From Aquabacterium sp. (GTDB lineage: Bacteria > Pseudomonadota > Gammaproteobacteria > Burkholderiales > Burkholderiaceae_C), in NCBI GenBank assembly GCA_023266355.1, contig JAHFQM010000002.1, positions 62,001-126,000 of the forward strand: 64,000 nt of DNA. The letters run 5' to 3'. Shown here one piece after another: positions 36,712 through 48,813 of this stretch. The translations under genes and the position numbers were made by a program. Under the pieces are notes generated by a model, which was not told the origin of the DNA, searched no databases, and saw only the letters and a program-made list of their open reading frames with translations. Each line of letters opens with the position of its first letter. The first letter of the stretch is position 1.

Positions 36712-38049
36712 ATGAAACCTGTCATTGCACTGGTCGGACGACCCAACGTCGGCAAGTCGACCTTGTTCAATCGACTCACGAAGTCCCGCGACGCCATCGT
36801 CGCCGACTTCGCCGGCCTGACGCGCGACCGCCACTACGGCGAAGGCCGCCTGGGTCCGCACGCCTTCATCGCCATCGACACCGGCGGCTTCGAGCCCGAG
36901 TGCAAGTCTGGCATCTTCAAGGAGATGGCCAAGCAGACCCGCCAGGCCGTCGCCGAGGCCGACGCCGTGATCTTCGTGGTCGATGCCCGCAACGGCCTGT
37001 CCGCCCAAGACCACGACATCGCCAAGTTCCTGCGCACCGCCAACAAGAAGGTGCTGCTCGTGGCCAACAAGGCCGAAGGCATGCAGACCGCGCCCCAGCT
37101 GGCCGAGTTCTACGAGCTGGGCCTGGGCGAGCCGATGCCGGTGTCGGCCGCGCACGGCCAGGGCATGCGCGACATGATCGACCTCGCGCTCGAAGACTTC
37201 ATCGACCCCGATGCCGACGAAGACGACACGCCCGCCGAAGACCGCCCCATTCGCCTGACCGTGGCCGGTCGCCCCAATGTGGGCAAGTCCACGCTGATCA
37301 ACACCTGGCTTGGCGAAGAGCGCCTGGTGGCCTTCGACATGCCCGGCACCACGCGCGACGCCATCAGCGTGCCCTTCGAGCGCAACGGCCAGAAGTTCGA
37401 ACTCATCGACACTGCCGGCTTGCGCCGCAAGGGCAAGGTGTTCGAGGCCATCGAGAAGTTCTCGGTGGTCAAGACGCTGCAGGCCATCTCGGACGCCAAC
37501 GTCGTGCTGCTGCTGGTGGACGCCACCCAGGGCGTGACCGAGCAGGACGCCCACATCGCGGGCTTCGTGCTCGAATCGGGTCGCGCCGTGGTCATCGCCG
37601 TCAACAAGTGGGACGCCATCGACAGCTACCAGCGCGAGATGCTGCAGCGCTCCATCGAGCACCGCCTGGCATTCCTGAAGTTCGCGCCGGTGCTCTACAT
37701 CTCGGCCATCAAGCGCCAGGGCCTGGGCCCGGTCTGGAAGGCCATCGCCGACGCCCACGCCTCGGCCAACCGCAAGATGCCCACGCCGGTGCTCACGCGC
37801 CTGCTGGGCGAAGCGGTGCAGTTCCAGCAGCCCAAGCGGGCAGGGGCCTTCCGCCCGAAGCTGCGCTACGCCCACCAGGGCGGCATGAATCCGCCGGTCA
37901 TCGTCATCCACGGCAATTCGCTGGAGCACGTCACCGACGTCTACAAGCGCTTCCTGGAAAGCCGCTTCCGCGAGCATTTCAAGCTGACCGGCACGCCGTT
38001 GCGCATCGAGATGAAGTCCTCGCAAAACCCCTTCAACGACAAAGATTGA
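36712..38049 (+). CDS. der: Ribosome biogenesis GTPase Der
   Basis: Essential GTPase with two consecutive G domains, acting late in 50S assembly. 445 aa; the first P-loop GRPNVGKST begins at residue 9 and the second, identical one near residue 186. Specificity motifs NKAEG and NKWDAI are present, and a KH-like C-terminal domain spans about 355-440. Position behind bamB is conserved. Confidence 0.97.
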   Translation: MKPVIALVGRPNVGKSTLFNRLTKSRDAIVADFAGLTRDRHYGEGRLGPHAFIAIDTGGFEPECKSGIFKEMAKQTRQAVAEADAVIFVVDARNGLSAQDHDIAKFLRTANKKVLLVANKAEGMQTAPQLAEFYELGLGEPMPVSAAHGQGMRDMIDLALEDFIDPDADEDDTPAEDRPIRLTVAGRPNVGKSTLINTWLGEERLVAFDMPGTTRDAISVPFERNGQKFELIDTAGLRRKGKVFEAIEKFSVVKTLQAISDANVVLLLVDATQGVTEQDAHIAGFVLESGRAVVIAVNKWDAIDSYQREMLQRSIEHRLAFLKFAPVLYISAIKRQGLGPVWKAIADAHASANRKMPTPVLTRLLGEAVQFQQPKRAGAFRPKLRYAHQGGMNPPVIVIHGNSLEHVTDVYKRFLESRFREHFKLTGTPLRIEMKSSQNPFNDKD

Positions 38050-38131
38050 AGCGGCTTGACCCTGTGCGCCATTTCGCGCCATGCCGTCACACGCCTGAAA
38101 GACACCCGCTTTACGTCAGGTGCCAAGGACT

Positions 38132-38179
38132 GTGTTAAGGTAATCACTCAGACATCATCGTCGTACATCGTTTTAACAC
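38132..38179 (+). promoter_or_regulatory. Inverted repeat in the hfq leader
   Basis: GTGTTAA (38132-38138) and TTAACAC (38173-38179) form a perfect 7-base inverted repeat separated by 34 bases. The second arm ends directly at the GGAG ribosome site of hfq. It could be an operator or, if transcription starts before 38132, an RNA stem that gates ribosome access. Hfq represses its own translation in E. coli through the leader. Confidence 0.35.
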
Positions 38180-38189
38180 GGAGCATATC

Positions 38190-38429
38190 GTGAGCAACAA
38201 AGGGCAACTCCTACAAGACCCCTTCCTGAACCTGCTGCGTCGTGAGCACGTGCCAGTGTCCATTTACCTGGTCAACGGCATCAAGCTCCAAGGCCACATC
38301 GAATCTTTCGATCAGTACGTGGTCCTGCTGCGCAACACGGTCACGCAAATGGTTTACAAGCACGCCATTTCCACGGTCGTGCCTGGCCGCGCAGTGAACT
38401 TCAGCGCCAATGAGGGCGAAGAAGGTTGA
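38190..38429 (+). CDS. hfq: RNA chaperone Hfq
   Basis: Hexameric Sm-like protein that matches small RNAs to their targets. 79 aa, short as usual for betaproteobacteria. The Sm1 motif covers [20 protein letters not shown] and the Sm2 motif is [10 protein letters not shown]. The start is GTG at 38190 with GGAG six bases before it. It begins the hfq-hflX-hflK-hflC run and overlaps hflX by 20 bases. Confidence 0.97.
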   Translation: MSNKGQLLQDPFLNLLRREHVPVSIYLVNGIKLQGHIESFDQYVVLLRNTVTQMVYKHAISTVVPGRAVNFSANEGEEG

Positions 38430-39768
38430 TCAGCCTGTTTCGCCGCCGCCTGACGCATCGCCCTTGACACCCGCTTCTCCCACCCTGACCGACGCCCCCT
38501 TTGACGCCTTCCAAGGCGCCAATCCCAAGCTGTTCGCATCGGGAGACCCGCGGGTTGTCCTCGTCGGGGTCGATTTCGGCCCCGGCTCTTCTTTCGATCC
38601 CACGCTGGACGAACTCGCCTTGCTGGCCGAGTCGGCGGGGGATGCGCCCGTGGCCAAGGTCACGGCCAAGCGCAAAGCGCCCGATGCGGCGCTGTTCGTC
38701 GGCTCTGGCAAGGCCGACGAAATCAAATCCATCGTCACCCTCTACCAGGCCCAGGCCGTGATCTTCGATCAGGCCTTGTCGCCCGCCCAGCAGCGCAACC
38801 TCGAGCGCCACCTGGGTGTGGAGGTGCTCGACCGCATTGGCCTCATCCTCGAAATTTTCGGTGCCCGCGCGCGCAGCCACGAGGGCAAGCTGCAAGTCGA
38901 GCTCGCGCGACTGCAGTACCTCTCGACGCGCCTGGTGCGTCGCTGGTCCCACCTGGAGCGCCAGCGCGGCGGTGTGGGTCACCGAGGTGGCCCTGGCGAA
39001 ACCCAGATCGAGCTGGACCGCCGCATGATCGACCAGAAGATCAAGTCGCTCAAGGAGCGTCTGGCCAAGGTCAAGAAGCAGCGCAACACCCAGCGCCGCT
39101 CGCGCGAGCGCGCCGAGACCTTCCGCGTCTCGCTGGTGGGTTACACCAACGCGGGCAAGTCCACGCTGTTCAACGCCTTCACCAAGGCCGGCACCTACGC
39201 GGCCAACCAGCTGTTCGCCACGCTGGACACCACCACGCGCCAGATGTACCTGGCCCAGGCCGAGCGCAGCGTGACGTTGTCCGACACCGTGGGTTTCATC
39301 CGCGACCTGCCTCACAGCCTCGTGAAGTCCTTCGAAGCCACCTTGCAGGAGGCTGCCGAAGCAGACGTGCTGCTGCACGTGGTGGACGCCGCCAGCCCGG
39401 CCGTGCACGAGCAGATCGACGAGGTCTTGCGCGTGCTGGACAGCATCGGTGCGGGGCAGTTGCCCCAAGTGCTGGTCTTCAACAAATGCGATTGCCTGCC
39501 CGAGCACCAGCAGCCGCACCACAGCCGCGACATCTACGAGCTGCCATCGGGGCGCCGTTGCACCCGCGTCTTCGTCAGTGCGCTGACGGGGCAAGGTCTG
39601 GATGTGTTGCGTGACGTGCTCGCTGAAGCGGCCTTGAATGGCCTGGATGCGGATTCGGCCGCTCATCGCCCCGTCGATCCCCGTTTCGACATGCACAATG
39701 CGCCTGACGCCCCGCCGTCTTTGGACGTCGAAGCCTCTCCCCGTACTGGTCCTACCGTCCGATCATGA
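38410..39768 (+). CDS. hflX: Ribosome-splitting GTPase HflX
   Basis: GTPase that splits stalled or heat-damaged 70S ribosomes. 452 aa: an N-terminal subdomain with [12 protein letters not shown], the glycine-rich [13 protein letters not shown] linker, a coiled coil (about 205-235) and the G domain with P-loop [11 protein letters not shown]. The first 45 residues and the last 40 are Pro/Ser/Asp-rich additions. The ATG at 38410 overlaps hfq by 20 bases; the first conserved residue is near position 48, so a later start is possible. Confidence 0.94.
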   Translation: MRAKKVDQPVSPPPDASPLTPASPTLTDAPFDAFQGANPKLFASGDPRVVLVGVDFGPGSSFDPTLDELALLAESAGDAPVAKVTAKRKAPDAALFVGSGKADEIKSIVTLYQAQAVIFDQALSPAQQRNLERHLGVEVLDRIGLILEIFGARARSHEGKLQVELARLQYLSTRLVRRWSHLERQRGGVGHRGGPGETQIELDRRMIDQKIKSLKERLAKVKKQRNTQRRSRERAETFRVSLVGYTNAGKSTLFNAFTKAGTYAANQLFATLDTTTRQMYLAQAERSVTLSDTVGFIRDLPHSLVKSFEATLQEAAEADVLLHVVDAASPAVHEQIDEVLRVLDSIGAGQLPQVLVFNKCDCLPEHQQPHHSRDIYELPSGRRCTRVFVSALTGQGLDVLRDVLAEAALNGLDADSAAHRPVDPRFDMHNAPDAPPSLDVEASPRTGPTVRS

Positions 39769-41111
39769 ACATGCCTTCTCTGGATGCGGGCCCTGCGCCC
39801 GATGCCCGTGTGTCCACGGTCCCTCACAAGCTCAGCCGCATGGCTGTGGCGTCTGCGGCCCTGCTGCATGGCGCTGGCCTGCGCGGTGCCTGGCGCGTTG
39901 CGCGCGCCCTGCAACTGCCCGTCATGCACAACGGCCGCCATGAAGGCCCGCCGGACCTTGACGAGCTCTGGCGCGACTTCAACCGCAAGCTCAGCGGCCT
40001 GTTCGCAGGCAAGGGCGGCGGTGGCGACGGTCCTGGCGGCAACATCACGCCCGACCCCACGGGTGCTGGCATCGGTGCCGGCCTGATCCTGGGCCTGGTG
40101 GCCCTGGTCTGGCTGGGCAGCGGCTTCTTCATCGTGCAAGAAGGCCAGCAGGCCGTCGTGATGTCGTTTGGCCGCTTCAGCCACACGGTGGACGCTGGCT
40201 TCCAGTGGCGCGGCCCGTACCCCTTCCAGAGCCACGAAATCGTCAACCTGACGCAGCTGCGTTCGGTCGATGTGGGCAGCAATTCGGTCATGCAAGCCAC
40301 CGGCCTGCGCGACTCGTCCATGCTCACGCGCGACGAGAACATCGTGGACATCCGCTTCACGGTGCAGTACCGCCTGTCGGATGCGCGCCAGTACCTGTTC
40401 GAGAACCGCAACTCCGACGAGGCCGTGCAACAGGCCGCCGAATCGGCTGTGCGCGAAATCGTCGGCAGCAGCACCATGGACTCGGTGCTCTACGAGCAGC
40501 GCGACGCCATCGCCGAGAAGCTGATCGGCTCCATCCAGTCGCAGATCAAGAAGGTCAAGGCTGGCGTGGTGGTCACCAATGTCAACGTGCAAAGCGTGCA
40601 GGCCCCCGAGCAGGTGCAGGCGGCGTTCGACGATGCCTTCAAGGCAGGCGCCGACCGCGAACGCCTGAAGAACGAAGGCCAGGCCTACGCCAACGACGTC
40701 ATCCCCAAGGCCCAGGGCACTGCGGCCCGTTTGCGCGAAGAAGCCGCCGGTTACTCCGCCCGTGTGGTGGCCCAGGCCGAAGGTGACGCCCAGCGCTTCA
40801 AGTCCGTGCTGACCGAGTACCAGAAGGCGCCGGCCGTCACGCGCGACCGCCTCTACATCGACACCATGCAGCAGGTGTACAGCAACGTCACCAAGGTGAT
40901 GGTGGATTCGCGCCAAGGCTCGAACCTGCTGTACCTGCCGCTGGACAAGCTCCTGCAGCAAAGCGGTGGCAACGGCCTGCCTGCCGCGGCCGCCTCGCCC
41001 GCTGCCAGCAGCAGCCAGCCCGCCGAACCGTCCGCCCCCCTGGCCAGTGGCAACGCCGTGGACCCGCGCTCGCGCGATGGCCTGCGCACCCGTGACCGCG
41101 ACGCCCGCTGA
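39765..41111 (+). CDS. hflK: FtsH modulator HflK
   Basis: Membrane-anchored SPFH/prohibitin protein that with HflC forms a cage around the FtsH protease. 448 aa; the family signature GPPDLDELWRDFNRKL begins at residue 61, followed by one transmembrane segment (about 100-125) and the SPFH domain. The first 60 residues, Ala/Leu-rich with no family match, are longer than usual; an internal ATG at 39924 would remove most of them. The ATGA overlap with hflX supports the longer start. Confidence 0.93.
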   Translation: MNMPSLDAGPAPDARVSTVPHKLSRMAVASAALLHGAGLRGAWRVARALQLPVMHNGRHEGPPDLDELWRDFNRKLSGLFAGKGGGGDGPGGNITPDPTGAGIGAGLILGLVALVWLGSGFFIVQEGQQAVVMSFGRFSHTVDAGFQWRGPYPFQSHEIVNLTQLRSVDVGSNSVMQATGLRDSSMLTRDENIVDIRFTVQYRLSDARQYLFENRNSDEAVQQAAESAVREIVGSSTMDSVLYEQRDAIAEKLIGSIQSQIKKVKAGVVVTNVNVQSVQAPEQVQAAFDDAFKAGADRERLKNEGQAYANDVIPKAQGTAARLREEAAGYSARVVAQAEGDAQRFKSVLTEYQKAPAVTRDRLYIDTMQQVYSNVTKVMVDSRQGSNLLYLPLDKLLQQSGGNGLPAAAASPAASSSQPAEPSAPLASGNAVDPRSRDGLRTRDRDAR

Positions 41112-41123
41112 AGGACCTGACAC

Positions 41124-42017
41124 ATGAACCGCATTGGCACCATCCTGGTCGGCGTCTTGCTGGCCTTCATCCTGGCTTCGTCCACCCTGTTCGTCGTCGA
41201 TCAGCGCCAGTTCGCTGTCGTGTACGCGCTGGGCGAGATCAAGGAAGTCATCAACGAGCCCGGCCTGAAATTCAAGCTGCCCGCACCGCTGCAGAACGTG
41301 GTCTTCCTGGACCGCCGCATCCAGACACTGGACAGCCCTGAGTCGCGCCCCATCTTCACCGCCGAGAAGAAGAGCCTGGTCATCGACTGGCTGGTCAAAT
41401 GGCGCGTGAGCGATCCCAAGCAGTTCATCCGCAACAGCGGCGTGGACACGCGCAACCTCGAAAACAAGCTTTCGCCCATCGTGCAGGCGGCGGTCAACGA
41501 GGAAGTCACCAAGCGCACCGTGGCCTCGATGCTGTCGGCCGAGCGTGAGAAGGTGGTGCAGGGCGTGATCAAGCGCTTGTCGGATGACGCGCAGTCCTTC
41601 GGCATCGAGGTGGTGGACGTGCGCATCAAGCGCGTGGACTTCTCCGCCAACATCACCGAGTCGGTCTATCGCCGCATGGAGTCCGAGCGCAAGCGCGTGG
41701 CCAACGAGTTGCGCTCCACCGGCGGTGCCGACAGCGAAAAGATCCGTGCCGATGCCGACCGCCAGCGTGAAATCATCGTGGCCGAAGCCTACCGTGATGC
41801 CCAGAAAATCAAGGGTGAGGGCGATGCCAAGGCCTCTGCCCTGTACGCTGAATCGTTCGGCCGCGACCCCCAATTCGCCCAGTTCTACCGCAGCCTGGAA
41901 GCCTACCGCGCCACCTTCCGCAGCAAGTCGGACGTGATGGTGTTGGACCCCAGCAGCGACTTTTTCAAGACCATGCGCGGCAGTGGTTCGGCCGCTGCCC
42001 CCGCTGGCAAAAAGTGA
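41124..42017 (+). CDS. hflC: FtsH modulator HflC
   Basis: Partner of HflK in the FtsH-associated periplasmic cage. 297 aa with an N-terminal membrane anchor (about residues 4-24), the SPFH domain and a long coiled-coil region rich in Arg/Glu/Ala (about 180-260). Starts 12 bases after hflK, which fixes the pair. Confidence 0.96.
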   Translation: MNRIGTILVGVLLAFILASSTLFVVDQRQFAVVYALGEIKEVINEPGLKFKLPAPLQNVVFLDRRIQTLDSPESRPIFTAEKKSLVIDWLVKWRVSDPKQFIRNSGVDTRNLENKLSPIVQAAVNEEVTKRTVASMLSAEREKVVQGVIKRLSDDAQSFGIEVVDVRIKRVDFSANITESVYRRMESERKRVANELRSTGGADSEKIRADADRQREIIVAEAYRDAQKIKGEGDAKASALYAESFGRDPQFAQFYRSLEAYRATFRSKSDVMVLDPSSDFFKTMRGSGSAAAPAGKK

Positions 42018-42032
42018 TCAGGCCCTGCACGC

Positions 42033-42224
42033 ATGTCTGATGCGCTGTGGCTCGCACTGGCCTTGCTGCTGGTGCTGGAAGGCCTGATGCCGGCCATCAA
42101 CCCGGGTGGCTGGCGGCGCATGTTCGAGCAGATCCTGGGCCTGCAGGACCACCAGATCCGCGCGGTCGGGCTGGCCAGCATGGTGGCTGGCCTGGTGTTG
42201 CTCTGGCTGCTGCAGAGCACCTGA
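42033..42224 (+). CDS. DUF2065 small membrane protein (YjeT family)
   Basis: 63-aa protein with two short hydrophobic segments (about residues 3-22 and 45-61) separated by the conserved GGWRRMFEQILGLQDHQIR. The family always follows hflC in proteobacteria and is of unknown function. It sits 15 bases behind hflC, so belongs to the same transcript. Confidence 0.88.
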   Translation: MSDALWLALALLLVLEGLMPAINPGGWRRMFEQILGLQDHQIRAVGLASMVAGLVLLWLLQST

Positions 42225-42313
42225 GCCAAGCCACCGCCCGACTTGATTCGGACTGCGGCTTGCAAATCCACCCGGACAAACGTTTCGGGTGTGTTTCTGC
42301 CGCCATGAGCCGG

Positions 42314-42319
42314 TAGAAT
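42314..42319 (+). promoter_or_regulatory. Candidate hisZ-purA -10 box
   Basis: TAGAAT, 29 bases before the hisZ ATG. The 123-base gap after the DUF2065 gene is the only break in this series, so a promoter here is reasonable. A -35 hexamer is not clear. Confidence 0.4.
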
Positions 42320-42347
42320 CTTCGTTTTAATCCCCTCACGGTTTTCT

Positions 42348-44965
<2,618 letters not shown>

Positions 44966-44994
44966 GCGTGCGCATTCTTGACAAGGAAGTACCC

Positions 44995-45516
44995 ATGCTC
45001 ACCGACGATGGCAAGCACCTGTATGTCTCCTGGGATGACTACCACCATCTCATCGAGCGACTGGCGCTGAAGGTGCACGCTTCTGGTTGGGAGTTCGACC
45101 AGATCCTGTGCCTGGCCCGCGGGGGCATGCGTCCTGGCGACATGCTGTCGCGCATTTTCGACCGGCCGCTGGGCATCATGTCCACCTCGTCCTACCGCGA
45201 CGATGGTGGCACCCTGCAGGGCCGTCTGGACATGGCGCAGTACATCACCATGCCCAAGGGTGAGTTGGCTGGCCGCGTGCTGCTGGTCGATGACCTGGCC
45301 GATTCCGGTGTGACCTTGCGTGCCGTGGTGGACCGCTTGCGTGCGATGCCGGCGATCGTGGAGTTGCGCTCTGCGGTGATCTGGGTGAAGGGCGCGTCGA
45401 GCTATGCGCCCGACTACCACGTGGAAACCTTGCCCACGAGCCCCTGGATCCACCAGCCTTTCGAGGCCTATGACACCCTGCGCCCGGAGGCTTTGCTCAA
45501 GCGCCACAAGGGCTGA
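44995..45516 (+). CDS. Purine-type phosphoribosyltransferase
   Basis: 173-aa type I phosphoribosyltransferase with the PRPP-binding loop VLLVDDLADSGVT at residues 95-107. Closest in pattern to hypoxanthine/xanthine-guanine salvage enzymes (Gpt-like), fitting its place after purA. The ATG at 44995 is chosen because AAGGAAG lies just upstream; a GTG at 44968 would add nine residues. A strong terminator follows at 45556. Confidence 0.9.
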   Translation: MLTDDGKHLYVSWDDYHHLIERLALKVHASGWEFDQILCLARGGMRPGDMLSRIFDRPLGIMSTSSYRDDGGTLQGRLDMAQYITMPKGELAGRVLLVDDLADSGVTLRAVVDRLRAMPAIVELRSAVIWVKGASSYAPDYHVETLPTSPWIHQPFEAYDTLRPEALLKRHKG

Positions 45517-45555
45517 GCCGGGCGCCATCGCTCGGGATTGTCTCCAAAGGGAAAG

Positions 45556-45577
45556 AAAGGGCCTTCGGGCCCTTTTT
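45556..45577 (+). terminator. Intrinsic terminator after purA-phosphoribosyltransferase
   Basis: Perfect 8-bp stem AAAGGGCC / GGCCCTTT closed by a TTCG tetraloop, with a short T tract. Ends the hisZ-purA transcript 40 bases after the last stop codon. Confidence 0.85.
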
Positions 45578-45655
45578 GCTGCGCCGCTCTCAGCGAGGAG
45601 GTGACGGAGCAAGCCATGCAAAAGGCGATTCGGAAAAGTGGCTCAGAAAAGCGAA

Positions 45656-45681
45656 AAGCCGTCTGATTGCTCAGACGGCTT
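45656..45681 (-). terminator. Intrinsic terminator of first tRNA-Leu
   Basis: Perfect 11-bp inverted repeat (45656-45666 with 45671-45681) with a 4-base loop; on the minus strand it is followed by TTTTC. It starts 9 bases after the tRNA CCA end. Confidence 0.85.
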
Positions 45682-45689
45682 CTTGCATT

Positions 45690-45774
<85 letters not shown>

Positions 45775-45825
45775 AGGTACTTTTCTGATTTGCTGCAACT
45801 GACGCTGCAACGAATCAAGACTGAT

Positions 45826-45855
45826 AGTCTAGCATGGAAAATCTGTCGTTGTCGA
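45826..45855 (-). promoter_or_regulatory. Promoter of first tRNA-Leu
   Basis: Minus-strand -35 TCGACA (45850-45855), 18-base spacer, -10 TAGACT (45826-45831). The start would be near 45819, about 45 bases before the tRNA. The second copy has a matching arrangement. Confidence 0.6.
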
Positions 45856-46168
45856 GTCTTGGCGCCCGTGCCAAGCGAATTCTGTGGTGTGTGACAAGTA
45901 CGCGACACCCTCAGGGCGCGCTGCATGGTGCAAGGAGGGCATGCGGTGTCTGCGCGCATGAGCGCGCCTGGGCATGGTGTACTCTGGACGCAGTGAAGCC
46001 ATTTGCCATGACCGTTCCGCCCATGCCAGCAAGGGCGCCCGCGCGAGCGATCGCGATGGGAGGCGCGCCGGTGATCGGGGCCTTCGGGGTTTTTGTGGCT
46101 TTCGTGGCGTCTGAGTTGCGCGCGGCAAGTGCAGCAAGTTCGAGGAGCCCAGGCTTGGCCCAAAGAAA

Positions 46169-46197
46169 AAGCCGCTTGGCGATGAACCAAGCGGCTT
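46169..46197 (-). terminator. Intrinsic terminator of second tRNA-Leu
   Basis: Perfect 11-bp stem (46169-46179 with 46187-46197), 7-base loop; on the minus strand followed by TTTCTTTG. It lies 7 bases after the tRNA CCA end. Confidence 0.85.
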
Positions 46198-46203
46198 CTC
46201 AAA

Positions 46204-46288
<85 letters not shown>

Positions 46289-46329
46289 AGGTACTTGTTT
46301 GCTTCCACCGACAACACGGTTTGTTTGTT

Positions 46330-46343
46330 CAACAAATTTGTTG
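46330..46343. repeat. 14-base perfect palindrome between tRNA-Leu and rnr
   Basis: CAACAAATTTGTTG, a perfect AT-rich palindrome. It lies 45 bases before the rnr ATG, between the minus-strand -10 of the tRNA and the tRNA itself, so a protein bound here could act on both genes. No known operator is recognised. Confidence 0.5.
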
Positions 46344-46364
46344 TCTGCATCAGCGAAGACATAA

Positions 46365-46394
46365 ATTCTAGCATCAAAATTCAGTACATGACAA
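46365..46394 (-). promoter_or_regulatory. Promoter of second tRNA-Leu, overlapping the rnr start
   Basis: Minus-strand -35 TTGTCA (46389-46394), 18-base spacer, -10 TAGAAT (46365-46370): a near-consensus sigma-70 promoter. The -35 box covers the ATG and second codon of rnr on the other strand. Confidence 0.65.
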
Positions 46395-48754
46395 CACCCA
46401 CCCCCACTTTTGTGAATCTGATGAGCGAAGTCACCGGCACGGTGCAAGGCCACCGAGATGGCCACGGCTTCGTTCTGGCGGAGGAGGGCGACGCCAGCAT
46501 CTACCTGCCGCCGCAGGAAATGCGCGCCGTGATGCACCGTGACCGCGTCAAGGTGCGCGTCGTTCGTTTCGATCGCAAAGGGCGCCCCGAGGGCCTGGTG
46601 CTGGAGATCGTCGAGCGGCGCAAGACGCCCATCATCGGTCGGCTGCTGCACGAGGGCGGTGCCTGGCTGGTGGCACCGGAAGACCGCCGCTTCGGGCAAG
46701 ACATCCTCATCCCGGCCAAGGCCACTGCGGGCGCCGAGCCTGGCCAGGTGGTGTCGGTCGAGCTGACCGAGGCCCCGTCGCTGACCGCGCAACCCATCGG
46801 CAAGGTCGTGGAAGTGCTGGGCGGCATCGACGATCCGGGCATGGAGATCGAGATCGCCGTGCGCAAGTACGAGGTGCCGCACCGTTTCCACGACGATGTG
46901 CTGGCGCAGGCCGCCAAGCTGCCGGAGAAGGTGCGCGCCACGGACAAGAAGGGCCGCATCGACCTGACCGATGTGCCGCTCGTCACCATCGACGGCGAAG
47001 ACGCCCGCGACTTCGACGATGCGGTGTATTGCCAGCCCGACACCATCGGGCGCAGCAAGGCGCCGAATGCCTGGCGCCTGATCGTGGCCATTGCCGACGT
47101 GAGCCATTACGTCAAACCGGGCGAGCCGCTGGACAGCGATGCCTACGAGCGCGCCACCTCGGTTTACTTCCCGCGCCGCGTCATCCCGATGCTGCCGGAG
47201 AAGCTTTCCAACGGCCTGTGCTCACTCAACCCCGAGGTCGAGCGCCTGTCGATGGTGTGCGACATGCTGGTCACGGCCGAAGGTGAATTGCACGCTTACC
47301 AGTTCTATCCCGCGGTCATCAATTCGCACGCGCGCCTGACCTACACCGAGGTTGCGGCCGTCCTGGGCAACACGCGCGGTCCGGAGGCGCTGCGCCGCGC
47401 CGAACTCGTGCCCCACCTGCTGCACCTGCACGAGGTCTACCGTGCGCTGCTGAAGGCCCGCGCCACCCGCGGCGCCGTGGACTTCGAAACCACCGAAACG
47501 CAGATCGTGTGCGATGACAACGGGCGCATTGCCAAGATCGTGCCGCGTGTGCGCACCGATGCGCACCGTCTGATCGAGGAGTGCATGCTGGCGGCCAATG
47601 TGTGCTCGGCCGATTTCATCATGCGCGCCAAGCACCCGTCGCTGTACCGCGTGCACGAGGGCCCGACTCCTGAAAAGCGCAGCCTGCTGAAAAATTACCT
47701 GAAGGCGCTGGGGCTGGGCCTGAGCATCGGCGACGAGCCCAAGCCGGGCGATTTCCAGGCCATCGCGCAAGCCACCAAAGACCGCCCGGACGCGATGCAG
47801 ATCCACACCATGCTGCTGCGTTCGATGCAGCAGGCGATTTACACGCCGGCCAACAGCGGTCACTTCGGCCTGGCTTACGAGGCTTACACGCACTTCACCA
47901 GCCCGATCCGCCGTTACCCTGACTTGCTGGTGCACCGCGTCATCAAGTCTCTGCTGGGCAGTGGCCGATACGGCCTGGTGCTGCCGGCGAACGTCGTGTC
48001 TTCGGTGAGCAACTTCAAGCGCAAGCCGGGTGGCAAGGGCATGCCGCAAAAAGGGCTGCCCGCGGCGCCGGTGAAAACGTCGGCACGCATCAAGCTGCCG
48101 CCGGCCGAGTTGGCGGCCTGGGAAACCGCAGGCATCCATTGCAGCGCCAACGAGCGCCGTGCGGACGAGGCTTCGCGGGACGTCGAAGCTTGGTTGAAGT
48201 GCATGTTCATGCGCGAGCGCCTGGGCGAGGAGTACGGCGGCACGGTGAGTGCGGCCACCTCCTTCGGCTTGTTCGTGCAGCTCGATGGTTTGTACGTCGA
48301 GGGCCTCATCCACATCACCGAGCTGGGCGGCGAGTACTACCGGTTTGACGAGGCCCGCCAGGAGTTGCGCGGCGAGCGCAGCGGCGTGCGCTACGGCGTG
48401 GGCACCCGCGTCCGTGTGCAGGTCAGCCGCGTGGACCTGGATTCCCGCAAGATCGATTTCCGCATGGTGCGCGAAGGTGCCGAGCCGCGCCAGCCGTCCG
48501 CGGCTGGGACGCGCCGCAAGGGACGCACGGCCGATGCCGGTGTCGAGGTGTCGGCGCAGGAAGAGTTGGCGGAGATCCGCGAACTGGACCGCGAGGTCAA
48601 GCGCGGTGGCAAGGCTGCCAAGGGCGGTGGGGGCAAGCCGGCCTCCAAGGGGCGTGATCGCGTGTCTGTGGCGGCCACCGTGGCGGATGCGCGAGGGGGC
48701 AAGGCGGCCAGCAAGAAGGCGGCAGGGCGTCCGCGCACCAGCGGCAAACGCTGA
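46388..48754 (+). CDS. rnr: Ribonuclease R
   Basis: 3'-5' exoribonuclease able to digest structured RNA; acts in rRNA quality control and trans-translation. 788 aa: OB cold-shock domains (about 14-135), the RNB catalytic domain with metal ligands D202, D208 and D210 in DGEDARDFDDA, an S1 domain (about 614-700), and a Lys/Arg/Gly-rich tail. Compared with E. coli RNase R, the roughly 70-residue N-terminal helix-turn-helix is missing. No Shine-Dalgarno is seen at the ATG at 46388; an alternative ATG is at 46421. Confidence 0.94.
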   Translation: MTTPTPTFVNLMSEVTGTVQGHRDGHGFVLAEEGDASIYLPPQEMRAVMHRDRVKVRVVRFDRKGRPEGLVLEIVERRKTPIIGRLLHEGGAWLVAPEDRRFGQDILIPAKATAGAEPGQVVSVELTEAPSLTAQPIGKVVEVLGGIDDPGMEIEIAVRKYEVPHRFHDDVLAQAAKLPEKVRATDKKGRIDLTDVPLVTIDGEDARDFDDAVYCQPDTIGRSKAPNAWRLIVAIADVSHYVKPGEPLDSDAYERATSVYFPRRVIPMLPEKLSNGLCSLNPEVERLSMVCDMLVTAEGELHAYQFYPAVINSHARLTYTEVAAVLGNTRGPEALRRAELVPHLLHLHEVYRALLKARATRGAVDFETTETQIVCDDNGRIAKIVPRVRTDAHRLIEECMLAANVCSADFIMRAKHPSLYRVHEGPTPEKRSLLKNYLKALGLGLSIGDEPKPGDFQAIAQATKDRPDAMQIHTMLLRSMQQAIYTPANSGHFGLAYEAYTHFTSPIRRYPDLLVHRVIKSLLGSGRYGLVLPANVVSSVSNFKRKPGGKGMPQKGLPAAPVKTSARIKLPPAELAAWETAGIHCSANERRADEASRDVEAWLKCMFMRERLGEEYGGTVSAATSFGLFVQLDGLYVEGLIHITELGGEYYRFDEARQELRGERSGVRYGVGTRVRVQVSRVDLDSRKIDFRMVREGAEPRQPSAAGTRRKGRTADAGVEVSAQEELAEIRELDREVKRGGKAAKGGGGKPASKGRDRVSVAATVADARGGKAASKKAAGRPRTSGKR

Positions 48755-48813
48755 GCTTGCGGGAGGCGGGCTCGCGGGAGGTGAGCCTGCCCACCTCGCC
48801 TTGTGTCGAGGGT

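Larger units (their letters stand above)
45775..46203. other. Spacer between the two tRNA-Leu genes
   Basis: 429 bases holding the promoter of copy 1, the terminator of copy 2 and otherwise nothing I can assign. Open frames here run through the tRNA on the opposite strand and give the well-known spurious peptide RGLEPPRSYPLVPETSAS, so they are not real genes. The middle (about 45860-46150) shows no clear hairpin or coding pattern. Confidence 0.6.
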
